Source: Natronolimnohabitans sp. A-GB9 (GTDB lineage Archaea; Halobacteriota; Halobacteria; Halobacteriales; Natrialbaceae). From it: DNA of 64,000 bases. Of the stretch, positions 42,626-50,387 are shown in pieces (within the stretch, counting starts at the first letter, position 1; each line of letters opens with the position of its first letter). Made by a program: the position numbers and the translations under genes. A model generated the notes under the pieces. It was not told where the DNA came from, made no database searches, and saw only the letters and a program-made list of their open reading frames with translations. The DNA is taken from positions 310,001 through 374,000 of the forward strand of contig NZ_JAVDDV010000001.1 of the NCBI RefSeq assembly GCF_030848565.1, read 5' to 3'.

Positions 42626-43357
42626 CTACAGTTCCCGTGCCATCATCACCTCGTCGACGCAGTCGCCGTCGATCTCGTAGTGGTTGCGCCGGATCGCCTC
42701 GGTGTCCCAGCCGTGTTCGGTCAGGAATTCGAGGGCTCGATCGTTCGTGATCGGGACGCTGTTGTACACCTTCCGGAAGCCGTTGGCCTCGGCCCACTCG
42801 ATCCCGCGGTCGAGCAGTTTGCTCCCGATGCCGTGTCCACGGTACTCCTCACGGACGCCGACGGTCTGTTGGGCGGTGCCCTGGAGTTGATCGACCTGTG
42901 GAAGGTCGAGGTGTGTCCAGCCGACGACGTCGCCGTCGACCGTCGCGACGAAGAACATTCGCGATTTGACCGTGTTGTGTCTGCTGACCGTGTCCTCGTA
43001 GAGCAGTTCCTCGGCGATGGTCTCGGCGACGACGTACGTCTCCTCGGCGGTGACGTCCCGGATGGTGTCGATGAGGCCGTCGAAGTCGGCCTGTCGCCCC
43101 GGCCGAATGATAAACTCGAGGCCGTCGGTCTCGTACTCGGTGATCGCGCCGAACTCGAGGGCGATCTGTAAGGTCCCGCCGTCCTCTTCCAGATAGCCGT
43201 CGGCTTTCAGTGACTCGAGGTGAGACTGAAACTCCTCGGCCGGCAGCGAGAGCAGATCAAGCAGTCGATGACGCTTGACCGTCCCGTGTCGTTCGACGTA
43301 CTCGTAGATCTGTCTGCTTGCCTCCGAGGAAAACGTCGGTCGCTCGGTAACGCCCAT
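42626..43357 (-). CDS. GNAT acetyltransferase with N-terminal winged-helix domain
   Basis: A 243-residue protein. Residues about 8-75 form a wHTH-like domain (SRQIYEYVERHGTVKRHRLL, LLSLPAEEFQSHLESLKADG, YLEEDGGTLQIAL), and from about residue 83 there is a GNAT domain: FIIRPGRQADFDGLIDTIRD, MFFVATVDGDVVGWTHLDL, the acetyl-CoA loop VREEYRGHGIGSKLLDRGIE and the end NDRALEFLTEHGWDTEA. It may acetylate a protein or metabolite; the helical domain could bind DNA or mediate contacts. The substrate is unknown. Confidence 0.88.
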   Translation of the reverse strand: MGVTERPTFSSEASRQIYEYVERHGTVKRHRLLDLLSLPAEEFQSHLESLKADGYLEEDGGTLQIALEFGAITEYETDGLEFIIRPGRQADFDGLIDTIRDVTAEETYVVAETIAEELLYEDTVSRHNTVKSRMFFVATVDGDVVGWTHLDLPQVDQLQGTAQQTVGVREEYRGHGIGSKLLDRGIEWAEANGFRKVYNSVPITNDRALEFLTEHGWDTEAIRRNHYEIDGDCVDEVMMAREL

Positions 43358-43505
43358 ACGCCCAGTACGGAAACACCTGATTTAGGTCTTGTGTACTGGT
43401 ATCACACAGCATGTTCGGTTTCCGCGGTAACCGCTCGAATTCCTGATACTCACGCGAGCCGATCGATCGAACGCCTTTTGCGACGCCGGGCGGTAGCAGA
43501 AACCG

Positions 43506-44324
43506 ATGGACGTACTGATCGTCGGCGCGGGGGCGATGGGGACGTGGTTCGGCCGGGCCGTCGACGCAGCGGTGACGTTCACCGACGTCGACGCCGACGC
43601 CGCAGCCACAGCCGCCGACGCGGTCGGGAGCGGGGCCGACACCACCGCACTCGAGGGGACGGACAGCTACGACGTCGTCTGTCTCGCGGTGCCGATGACC
43701 CACGTCACCGACGCCGTTGCCGATCACGCGGACCGAGCCGAACGAGCGATCGTCGACGTCTCCGGCGTCATGGGACCGCCGCTGGAAGCGATGGCGACTC
43801 ACGCTCCCGATCTCGAGCGTGCGAGTCTCCACCCGCTGTTTGCCCCCGAACGAGCGCCCGGCTCTATTGCCGTCGTCTCCGAGGACGCCGGTCCGACGAT
43901 CGAGACGCTACTCGGCGATCTCACCGACCGCGGCAACGAGCCGATCGAGACCACGGCGACCGAACACGACGAGGCGATGGAGACGGTTCAGGCGGCGACC
44001 CACGCCGCCGTCCTCTCGTTTGCTCTCGCAGCAGAACCGGTTCCCGACGGGTTCGAGACGCCGATTTTCGAGGGGCTGCGGACCTTAGTCGAGAAGCTCA
44101 CCGAGGGGACGCCCCGTGTCTACGCGGACATTCAGGGGACCTTCGACGGCGCCGACAGGGTCGCCGAGGCCGCCGCGACGATCGCCGACGCCGACGCCGC
44201 CGAACTCGAGTCGTTGTATCAGGCGGCCGCACGGGAGTGGCAGCCCGACGACAGCGAAATCAAAGCCCCTGCAGACGACACGACTGACGCTACCGATACG
44301 AACGGAGGATCTACGAATGAGTGA
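43506..44324 (+). CDS. tyrA: Prephenate dehydrogenase
   Basis: Converts prephenate to 4-hydroxyphenylpyruvate in tyrosine synthesis. The 272-residue protein starts MDVLIVGAGAMGTWFGRAVD, a dinucleotide-binding Rossmann motif, then YDVVCLAVPMTHVTDAVADH, VDVSGVMGPPLEAMATHAPD, SLHPLFAPERAPGSI (the conserved HPLF of archaeal TyrA) and the helical dimer domain with ATEHDEAMETVQAATHAAV. The tail is acidic and low-complexity. The last 8 bases overlap the next gene, so the two are an operon. Confidence 0.93.
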   Translation: MDVLIVGAGAMGTWFGRAVDAAVTFTDVDADAAATAADAVGSGADTTALEGTDSYDVVCLAVPMTHVTDAVADHADRAERAIVDVSGVMGPPLEAMATHAPDLERASLHPLFAPERAPGSIAVVSEDAGPTIETLLGDLTDRGNEPIETTATEHDEAMETVQAATHAAVLSFALAAEPVPDGFETPIFEGLRTLVEKLTEGTPRVYADIQGTFDGADRVAEAAATIADADAAELESLYQAAAREWQPDDSEIKAPADDTTDATDTNGGSTNE

Positions 44325-45876
44325 CCAACGCGAGGCCGTCCGCTCGAACGCCAAATACCTGCGCGAGGTCAGGCCGATCGACCCCGACGAGATCTGTGAG
44401 TACGTCGAGGGCAATCCCCATCCCGCGGTCGTGCGCCAGCACCTCCGCGAGCTGGCGCCCGAACTCGGACTGGTCGAACGCGAGGACGGCACGTTCGTCC
44501 CCGTCGACGACGAGCCGGTGACACCGAACCGCGACACCGTCGACCGGTTCCCGACGGTCTACGAACAGCGACTCGAGGACCTGCTGGTCGACCGCTACGG
44601 CGTAAACTGGCACGAAGACGCTACTGGCGAACTCCTGCGGTCGACGGTTCGGCGATTCAAGACCCGGTATCTCGAGCGCCGGCCGGTCGAGTACGACGAC
44701 GACGTTGCCGCAGGCTATGCGATCTATCATCTGCCGGGGTACTACGCTGCGATCCAGTACGCGCTCGACGACCTCGCCGAACGCGGCCTGCTGGGGCGTT
44801 CGCTTCGCGTCCTCGACATCGGCGCCGGCGTCGGCGGCCCCGCACTCGGGCTCTGTGAGTACCTGCCCGAGGACGCGTTGCTCGACTACCACGCCATCGA
44901 GCCAAGCGCAGCCGCCGACGTCCTCGAGGAACTGCTCGAGGAGACGGGTCCGAACGTACACTCGACGATCCACCGGACGACCGTCGAGGCGTTCGATCCC
45001 GACGCCGCGGTCGACGCCGACGACGCGTTCGAGCCGACCGCACCCGACGACGGCTTCGATCTGATACTCGCCGCCAACGTCGTGAGTGAACTCGACGAGC
45101 CGGCGACCGTCATGCGCTCGGCACTCGAGACCCTCGCCCCCGACGGAACGCTGTTGGCGATGGCGCCTGCGGACAAAAACACCAGCGTCGGACTCCGCGA
45201 CCTCGAGCGCGAACTCGAAGACGAGCGGCTGTGGACGCCAACGGAGATGGGGGTCGACGACGAAACCGAGGACGACGGCGACGCCGCCGACCGACACGGC
45301 CAGGTGACCGTCTACGGGCCGACCGTCCGGCTGTGGCCCGGCGACCGCCCGTCGGACCGGGGCTGGTCGTTCGACGCTCGCCCCGACCTCGCCGTTCCCT
45401 CCTTCCAGCGGAAACTCGACGAGGCGACGCCGGACGACGATGCCGAACACGAGCCGGGCGAGTTCGTCAACGTCGACGTCCAGTTCTCCTACTCGATGCT
45501 GCGACTGGACGGAACACGGCGACTCGATCTCTCGCTCGACACCGGTGACTGGGCGAAGATGGCCGAGATGGACCACCACGTCACCAACCGGATCGACCTC
45601 GTCGCGGCGAAACTCAGCCGTTCGCTGAGCGACGGCGGCGGGGACGGCTCCGACCGGGGCGGCAGTTCCAACCCCCTGTTCAAGATCAGCGACGGCAGCG
45701 AGTCGATCGACCACTACGCGGTCGTCACCAACGAGACCAGCCTCAACCGACCGCTGCTCGAGGCCGACTACGGCGAGGTCTGTTCGTTCGAGCAACTGCT
45801 CGCGCTGTGGAACGACGACGAGGAGGCCTACAACCTGGTCGTCGACGAGGAGACGGTCGTCGACCGGATCGGGTAG
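44317..45876 (+). CDS. Rsm22-like small-ribosomal-subunit methyltransferase
   Basis: A 519-residue protein starting MSDQREAVRSNAKYLREVRP. SAM-binding motif I is LRVLDIGAGVGGPALGLCEY, with FDLILAANVVSELDEPATVM and GTLLAMAPADKNTSVGLRDL following, as in the Rsm22 family linked to small ribosomal subunit assembly. The N-terminal 75 residues form a helical domain with PHPAVVRQHLRELAPELGLV, wHTH-like. The start is supported by a GGAGGAT Shine-Dalgarno at 44304-44310 and overlaps tyrA by 8 bases. The role in rRNA modification is inferred from the family. Confidence 0.85.
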   Translation: MSDQREAVRSNAKYLREVRPIDPDEICEYVEGNPHPAVVRQHLRELAPELGLVEREDGTFVPVDDEPVTPNRDTVDRFPTVYEQRLEDLLVDRYGVNWHEDATGELLRSTVRRFKTRYLERRPVEYDDDVAAGYAIYHLPGYYAAIQYALDDLAERGLLGRSLRVLDIGAGVGGPALGLCEYLPEDALLDYHAIEPSAAADVLEELLEETGPNVHSTIHRTTVEAFDPDAAVDADDAFEPTAPDDGFDLILAANVVSELDEPATVMRSALETLAPDGTLLAMAPADKNTSVGLRDLERELEDERLWTPTEMGVDDETEDDGDAADRHGQVTVYGPTVRLWPGDRPSDRGWSFDARPDLAVPSFQRKLDEATPDDDAEHEPGEFVNVDVQFSYSMLRLDGTRRLDLSLDTGDWAKMAEMDHHVTNRIDLVAAKLSRSLSDGGGDGSDRGGSSNPLFKISDGSESIDHYAVVTNETSLNRPLLEADYGEVCSFEQLLALWNDDEEAYNLVVDEETVVDRIG

Positions 45877-45983
45877 CGTTTCGCGATCGAACGTCGAGTA
45901 CGACACATATACCCACAAACTCGAGGGGTCCGACCGATTTATCGAAGCGGAGGGCTTTTCGCATCGGCCTTCGACCCACAGAT

Positions 45984-46790
45984 ATGAGCGACCCCCTCGA
46001 GATCCTGTTGACCAACGACGACGGGATCGACAGTACCGGGCTTCGGGCGCTGTACGATGCGCTTTCCGAGCACGGTAATGTGACCGTCGTGGCTCCTGCG
46101 AACGACAAAAGCGCTTGCGGCCGGTCGATCTCCCACGAGGTCGATGTCGAGGAACACGAGCTTGGGTACGCCGTCTACGGCACCCCTGCGGACTGCGTCG
46201 TCGCCGGTCTGGCCGAACTCGGTCCGTTTCCCGACATCGTCGTCGCGGGCTGTAACAAGGGTGCGAACCTGGGTGAGTACGTTCTCGGCCGTTCCGGGAC
46301 GATCGGCGCCGCCGTCGAGGCCGCCTTCTTCGACGTTCCTGCCATCGCGACGTCGATGTACATTCCCGCCGAGGGAGCGTCGCTCTCGACGATCGAGTTG
46401 GATGCCGACGACTTCGCCGAGGCGACCCGCGTGACGAGCTTTCTGGTCGACAACGCTCTCGAGGCTGGTGTCTTCGACCACGCCGCCTATCTCAATATCA
46501 ACGCTCCCGTCGCTGACGGCGAGCCCGCGCCGATCGAGATCACCCGCCCCTCGAAGCGCTACGAGATGGACGCCGAACGCAACGGGGACCAGGTTCATCT
46601 CAGGGACCGTATCTGGGAGACGATGGACCCCGAAACCATCCCCGACCCCGAGGGGACCGACCGTCGCGCTGTCGTCGACGGTCGTATCAGCGTCTCGCCA
46701 CTGACAGCCCCCCACTCGACGAACCACCACGAAGCGCTGTCAGAGCTCGCTGAAACGTACTCAGAGCAGGTTAGTACGGATTATCGATAG
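45984..46790 (+). CDS. surE: 5'/3'-nucleotidase SurE, second copy
   Basis: A complete 268-residue SurE. It starts [20 protein letters not shown] with the Asp pair in NDDGID, then VVAPANDKSACGRSISHEV, GTPADCVVAGLAELGPFPDI, the metal/phosphate loop GCNKGANLGEYVLGRSGTIG and HSTNHHEALSELAETYSEQV at the C-terminus. The family usually has SGxNxGxNxG in the loop; here GCNKGANLG carries C in place of the first S/I, a small deviation. It dephosphorylates nucleoside monophosphates with a divalent metal. The first copy is cut off at 1-294. Confidence 0.96.
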   Translation: MSDPLEILLTNDDGIDSTGLRALYDALSEHGNVTVVAPANDKSACGRSISHEVDVEEHELGYAVYGTPADCVVAGLAELGPFPDIVVAGCNKGANLGEYVLGRSGTIGAAVEAAFFDVPAIATSMYIPAEGASLSTIELDADDFAEATRVTSFLVDNALEAGVFDHAAYLNINAPVADGEPAPIEITRPSKRYEMDAERNGDQVHLRDRIWETMDPETIPDPEGTDRRAVVDGRISVSPLTAPHSTNHHEALSELAETYSEQVSTDYR

Positions 46791-47225
46791 TAACGCCATG
46801 GACCGTCGACAGGAAAACACGCGCTACCGAACTGATTTGTATCAGGCCGGTGAACGCTTGAATATGCCGAAGACCGAAACCGAACCCGACGTCCTGCGTT
46901 CTCACCTCACGCGGGGCGCGAACGGCCGCGGTGTGTGCTCGTCGGCGGTCGGCCAGCGACTCGAGGCCGTAACGCCGAGTCGGCGACGACAACGGTTCCC
47001 GAATCGGCCATGACTGACGACCACCGAGACGGGGCGTGTCTGTTCGGTGATCTGATAATCGACTTGCGGGTCGCAAGGCCGGCGCTATTCGCCGATGGTA
47101 GCGTTAGGATAATCAGACCGTAATTAGCAGCGACAGGGATAGATAACGAATGGGACATAAAATCAAGGTAGACGGGCGTTCAACTCACACGACTAACGAT
47201 CGGTTCCATCGAGGGTGACAACGAA
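46791..47225. other. Intergenic region without a recognised gene
   Basis: Frames on both strands are short and basic. The part at 47090-47225 is AT-rich and should contain the promoter of the wHTH gene at 47226. No repeat or RNA recognised. Confidence 0.5.
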
Positions 47226-47612
47226 ATGGTATTTAAAACACTCTGGACTCGCCTCACATCATTCTGGTCGAGCAGTTCGACGAACGAACCAACGAACGAG
47301 GAGTCGACGACCGAGCAGTCGGACGACGACGAAGACGAAACACTCAGTTACGCCGAAGAGATCGAGTACGGCGTCGACGAACGGGACCTTCCGGACGAAG
47401 ACAAGATCTTGCGACTCCTGGTCAAACGCGGCGGTCGCGTCGACCGGTCGACCGTCCAGCAGGAAACCGGTTGGTCCGACGACCGCCTCGAGAGGGTTAT
47501 CTCCACTATGGAAGACGACGGGCAGGTCAGTGCGATCACCGTCGGCCGAAAGCGTGTCATCTGCCGACGCGGGTTCGAGCCGAAGGGGTATCGATCCCAC
47601 CTCAACGAGTGA
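47226..47612 (+). CDS. Winged-helix protein with acidic N-terminal region
   Basis: A 128-residue protein. The N-terminus (MVFKTLWTRLTSFWSSSST) is amphipathic and could touch the membrane; it is followed by a strongly acidic linker (TEQSDDDEDETLSYAEEIEY), and a C-terminal wHTH at about residues 58-120: EDKILRLLVKRGGRVDRSTV, QQETGWSDDRLERVISTMED, GQVSAITVGRKRVICRRGF. It is likely a regulator of the kind described as small membrane-linked HTH proteins in haloarchaea; the target is unknown. Confidence 0.8.
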   Translation: MVFKTLWTRLTSFWSSSSTNEPTNEESTTEQSDDDEDETLSYAEEIEYGVDERDLPDEDKILRLLVKRGGRVDRSTVQQETGWSDDRLERVISTMEDDGQVSAITVGRKRVICRRGFEPKGYRSHLNE

Positions 47613-47844
47613 CGGCTGCAAACGAAGCGAGCAACACCACAGAACGCGTCGATAGGACGCCGATAATCGTAAGCTCCAGGCGATCGTCCCACAGCATCGA
47701 TTCGATAGATATCTCTCCGTGACTGTCGTCGACGCCTGCCGATCTCGAGTAGTATCCGCTTTGCCATCGGTATCCGTTCAGGGTCCCGTCTAGACGGCGT
47801 ATTAAGGCCGAATTCACTTCCCGCTGACTGCCGTTGATACGAGT

Positions 47845-47991
47845 ATGTTAGAACTCGCATTGCTGTTTTTCGTGATCGCGATCATCGCCGGTGCGCTCGG
47901 TGCGGGCGGCGTCGCCGGACTGTCGATGTCCGTCGCGAAGTGGCTCGTGTTGCTGTTCGTCGTCCTCGCGATCGTCTCGCTACTGCTGTAG
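47845..47991 (+). CDS. DUF1328-like 48-aa membrane protein
   Basis: A very short gene reading [48 protein letters not shown] and stop. The two hydrophobic helices with [10 protein letters not shown] between them and a K/W in front of the second are the pattern of the DUF1328 (YtjA) family of small membrane proteins in bacteria and haloarchaea. Start ATG at 47845, stop TAG at 47989-47991. The function is unknown. A palindromic repeat follows 20 bases later. Confidence 0.85.
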   Translation: MLELALLFFVIAIIAGALGAGGVAGLSMSVAKWLVLLFVVLAIVSLLL

Positions 47992-48011
47992 GGGCAGTAG
48001 CGGGGCAGTTT

Positions 48012-48085
48012 ATACTGTCGGACAGCAGTCGATGGAGCGCATTCGCCGGACGTGAGCGGCGAATTCATACATTGTCCGACAGTAT
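48012..48085. repeat. 74-bp palindromic element between convergent genes
   Basis: Perfect 13-bp inverted ends ATACTGTCGGACA / TGTCCGACAGTAT with an interior hairpin-like GAATTC/CGCCGGACGTGAGCGGCG segment. It sits between the DUF1328 gene (+) and the HalOD1 gene (-), and its right end supplies the first base of the HalOD1 gene's stop codon region (TGA at 48085-48087). Same end sequence as the 109-bp elements, different interior. Confidence 0.75.
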
Positions 48086-48402
48086 CAGTTGCGGGCGAGT
48101 TGCGACGCGGACCGTTCGAGGGTCAGGTCGGTCCGACAGAGCACACCGTCGACGAACAGTCGACCGTCGCTAGTAAGCGTCACGTCGTGGTCCGCAACCT
48201 CGAACGTGAACTCCCAGCTACCGCTGTCGTGGTCGGCCAACTCCGTCAGGACGGCCGGGTTGATGTACTCGTAGAGAGTGTACTCGACCTCGTCTAACTC
48301 GAGCCTGTCGGCGTCGGCAAGCGCCTGTACGACCTCGACGATGAGCGCGTCTTCGCGTCGCCGTGTGGCCATCGGTCGTGTCCGTGCGTACGGATCAGCC
48401 AT
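48085..48402 (-). CDS. HalOD1 output-domain protein, second copy
   Basis: A 105-residue protein. ALIVEVVQALADADRLELDE, YTLYEYINPAVLTELADHDS and WEFTFEVADHDVTLTSDGRL match the HalOD1 layout seen at 1918 ([43 protein letters not shown]), with the typical D/N-x-EG or S-DG turn before the last strand. The start is uncertain (ATG at 48402 or 48372). The last two residues (RN) plus stop match the end of the phosphodiesterase at 32959, because both genes end at the same repeat. Confidence 0.75.
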   Translation of the reverse strand: MADPYARTRPMATRRREDALIVEVVQALADADRLELDEVEYTLYEYINPAVLTELADHDSGSWEFTFEVADHDVTLTSDGRLFVDGVLCRTDLTLERSASQLARN

Positions 48403-48739
48403 CGCTCGAGCCTCGCTGGAACTGTCTTCCCACCGCGCGAGCCGTTTCTCCGGTGATCGACCGACGATCGGCGCTGCTACCGCCGTCATCGACAGCGAGT
48501 CGCATGCGACCCCGGTCGCGTCCGACAGCGGCCGTCGATCGCCGACTGCCACAACACCCTCGTCGGTCGTCGTGTGGCACTTCGAGACCTGATATCCGAC
48601 CGGACACCCGTGTGCAACCCCAAAGCTGATCGAACATCGTCACGGCCGAACCGTCCATCGGACCCCTATTAAATAAGATGTCGCTAAACGTGCCGTAGGG
48701 CCCTCAAGGACAAAATACGCCAACCCTGTGAGGGTCGAA

Positions 48740-48830
48740 TAGACGGGGTGACATCCTCCCCGCCTAAAGGAGGGGGCTTCCCGAACCGCACAGGTGGCGG
48801 TTCCCGTCAGCTCGGGAGGGTGGGAATCTA
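48740..48830. mobile_element. Scar of an IS200/IS605-type end
   Basis: GGGGTGACATCCTCCCCGCC followed by TAAAGGAGGGGGCTTCCCG is the hairpin commonly found at ends of haloarchaeal IS1341/IS605-type elements (TGACATCCTCCCCGCC...GGCGGGGGCTTCC). No transposase is near. The region 48553-49026 otherwise has no supported gene. Confidence 0.45.
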
Positions 48831-49026
48831 CGGTTTGCGACCGACGGCGCTGGCTCTGCCACGAAGCCGGTACTCCTACCGTGGTGACGGCTTGGAGTCA
48901 AATTCAGATAATCGTCGAACGACGAGTCGCCCCGACAGAACACGGGTCGGTAACGTGGCAGTCTTGAGGATCCAGTTCCTCGTATCGAGTACCAATGTAT
49001 CTCAACCTCGACGGGCGGTGGTGGCG

Positions 49027-49416
49027 ATGATCCTCGACGATTCCGACCGTCCCGCCGCGGAGTACGAGGAACTTGCTACCGCGCTCGAAGACTTACGCGA
49101 GGAAGTCGCGACCGAACAGATCCGTGATTCGAGACTCGAGGGGCTGTTCGACGAAGCGACCACGAGCAATCCGAACCTCTGGAACACCGTGACGGCGTTC
49201 ATCGACGTCGAAGACGGCGAGGCTGTCGTGACCGAGGAATCGAAACTCGCCCAGGGCAAGTGGGCCCCCGAGATCGTCGACGACTGCGATGCGATGGTGA
49301 CGGTCGATATCAACTACGGACAGATGCCCGACGACTTCAAATACACCGTCGTGAAGAAACTCGACGAGAAGATCGAGACCGCAAAGACCGAAGCAGCCCA
49401 AGCTCGAGAGGAGTGA
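49027..49416 (+). CDS. Conserved haloarchaeal acidic protein (DUF5783-like?)
   Basis: A 129-residue very acidic soluble protein starting MILDDSDRPAAEYEELATAL. A helical N-terminal half (LEDLREEVATEQIRDSRLEG, SNPNLWNTVTAFIDVEDGEA) leads to beta-like EESKLAQGKWAPEIVDDCDA, VTVDINYGQMPDDFKYTVVK and a final charged helix. I believe this is one of the haloarchaea-only DUF families (perhaps DUF5783) but cannot confirm it. The upstream open frame runs into the insertion-sequence scar and is not part of the gene. The stop codon TGA starts a TGACGGACTGCTGTC motif. Confidence 0.7.
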   Translation: MILDDSDRPAAEYEELATALEDLREEVATEQIRDSRLEGLFDEATTSNPNLWNTVTAFIDVEDGEAVVTEESKLAQGKWAPEIVDDCDAMVTVDINYGQMPDDFKYTVVKKLDEKIETAKTEAAQAREE

Positions 49417-49592
49417 CGGACTGCTGTCTCTAGTACCAACTGAATCCGTTTACAATACCGTCCGGCGATCGGGTGTGCTGACGGTCAGTGGCTATTCTAG
49501 CATTTGCAGACTCATCTCGTGGCGGTACCGTCACAGCATTTGACAACCGTCAGTAGATTTATCAGTGTTTATTCGAATACTTGACCTGACTC

Positions 49593-49802
49593 ATGCCCAC
49601 GTGTGGCAATTGCGACGGATACGTGACGCGGGACTTCGTTCGAGTGTTCGGAATCGACGGCACGGTCTACGGCTGTCCGAACTGTTCGACGTATCGTGAA
49701 CTCTGTGACGGAAGCGGTGCCAATCGCGCCGTCGAGAATCAAGACGAACGGTCCGGTCTCGACGATCAGTTCTCGCAGACCGTCCCCGAAGAGATTCCGT
49801 AA
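49593..49802 (+). CDS. DUF7563-like small zinc finger protein
   Basis: A 69-residue protein. MPTCGNCDGYVTRDFVRVFG then GTVYGCPNCSTYRELCDG gives a CxxC...CxxC zinc site with the VTxDFxRVFG and YGCPxCxTYRxL words characteristic of the haloarchaeal DUF7563 family. The role is unknown; probably DNA or protein binding. Confidence 0.85.
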   Translation: MPTCGNCDGYVTRDFVRVFGIDGTVYGCPNCSTYRELCDGSGANRAVENQDERSGLDDQFSQTVPEEIP

Positions 49803-50387
49803 TTGGTCGCGCCGCTGATCAGTCGGAAGTCGGTGCTCCAACGAGGTACCGACTACAGTTTACAGCGGTAGCGAGGCGAACGCCCACCTCTCGCCGCTCG
49901 AGAGGCGTCGTTACGGTAAGCGATGACCGTCGCTGTAGCTCGAGAACCTCTCGGTCGTCGCCTAGTACGGTAGCTGTATTGTCTCGAGCGGACCGACTAC
50001 TGATCGAGTTCGTCGACGGTCGTGAATGGCATGAGAACAGAAGGATGGCGAGGATCCATACTCTCGTAATGTGGACAGCCTCGGAGGTCACGATCGGCCC
50101 ACAGTGGTCGGATTGGTATGTGTAGTCGTATCGTGTGAACCACTCCTGTGGTAATAGGTAACATGACACGCTAAATAAACGTTACTGTAGCGGAAAGCGC
50201 CATTGTTCAGATTAGCTGAGTCCATAGTATGCGTCGCTTTGCAACCATGCTTCGGCGGTTGCTGGGTCTGCGCTTCCGCAAGCGGTATAGGAGAAGGCCC
50301 CAGGGTCGTTCGGAAATGGGATATTTCCATGATCACGAGAATCTCCGATTCTCGAATCACTTGACCCAGAGACGATTCACTGTGCCG
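49803..50387. other. Intergenic region, nothing recognised
   Basis: Frames on both strands are basic and Cys/Arg-rich, unlike genes of this genome. GC content is lower than average. Likely decayed accessory DNA between the zinc finger gene and the protease. Confidence 0.5.

Noticed and set aside
46863-47012. Plus-strand 49-residue gene after surE
   Set aside because: Basic, Arg/Ser-rich composition and no recognisable motif.
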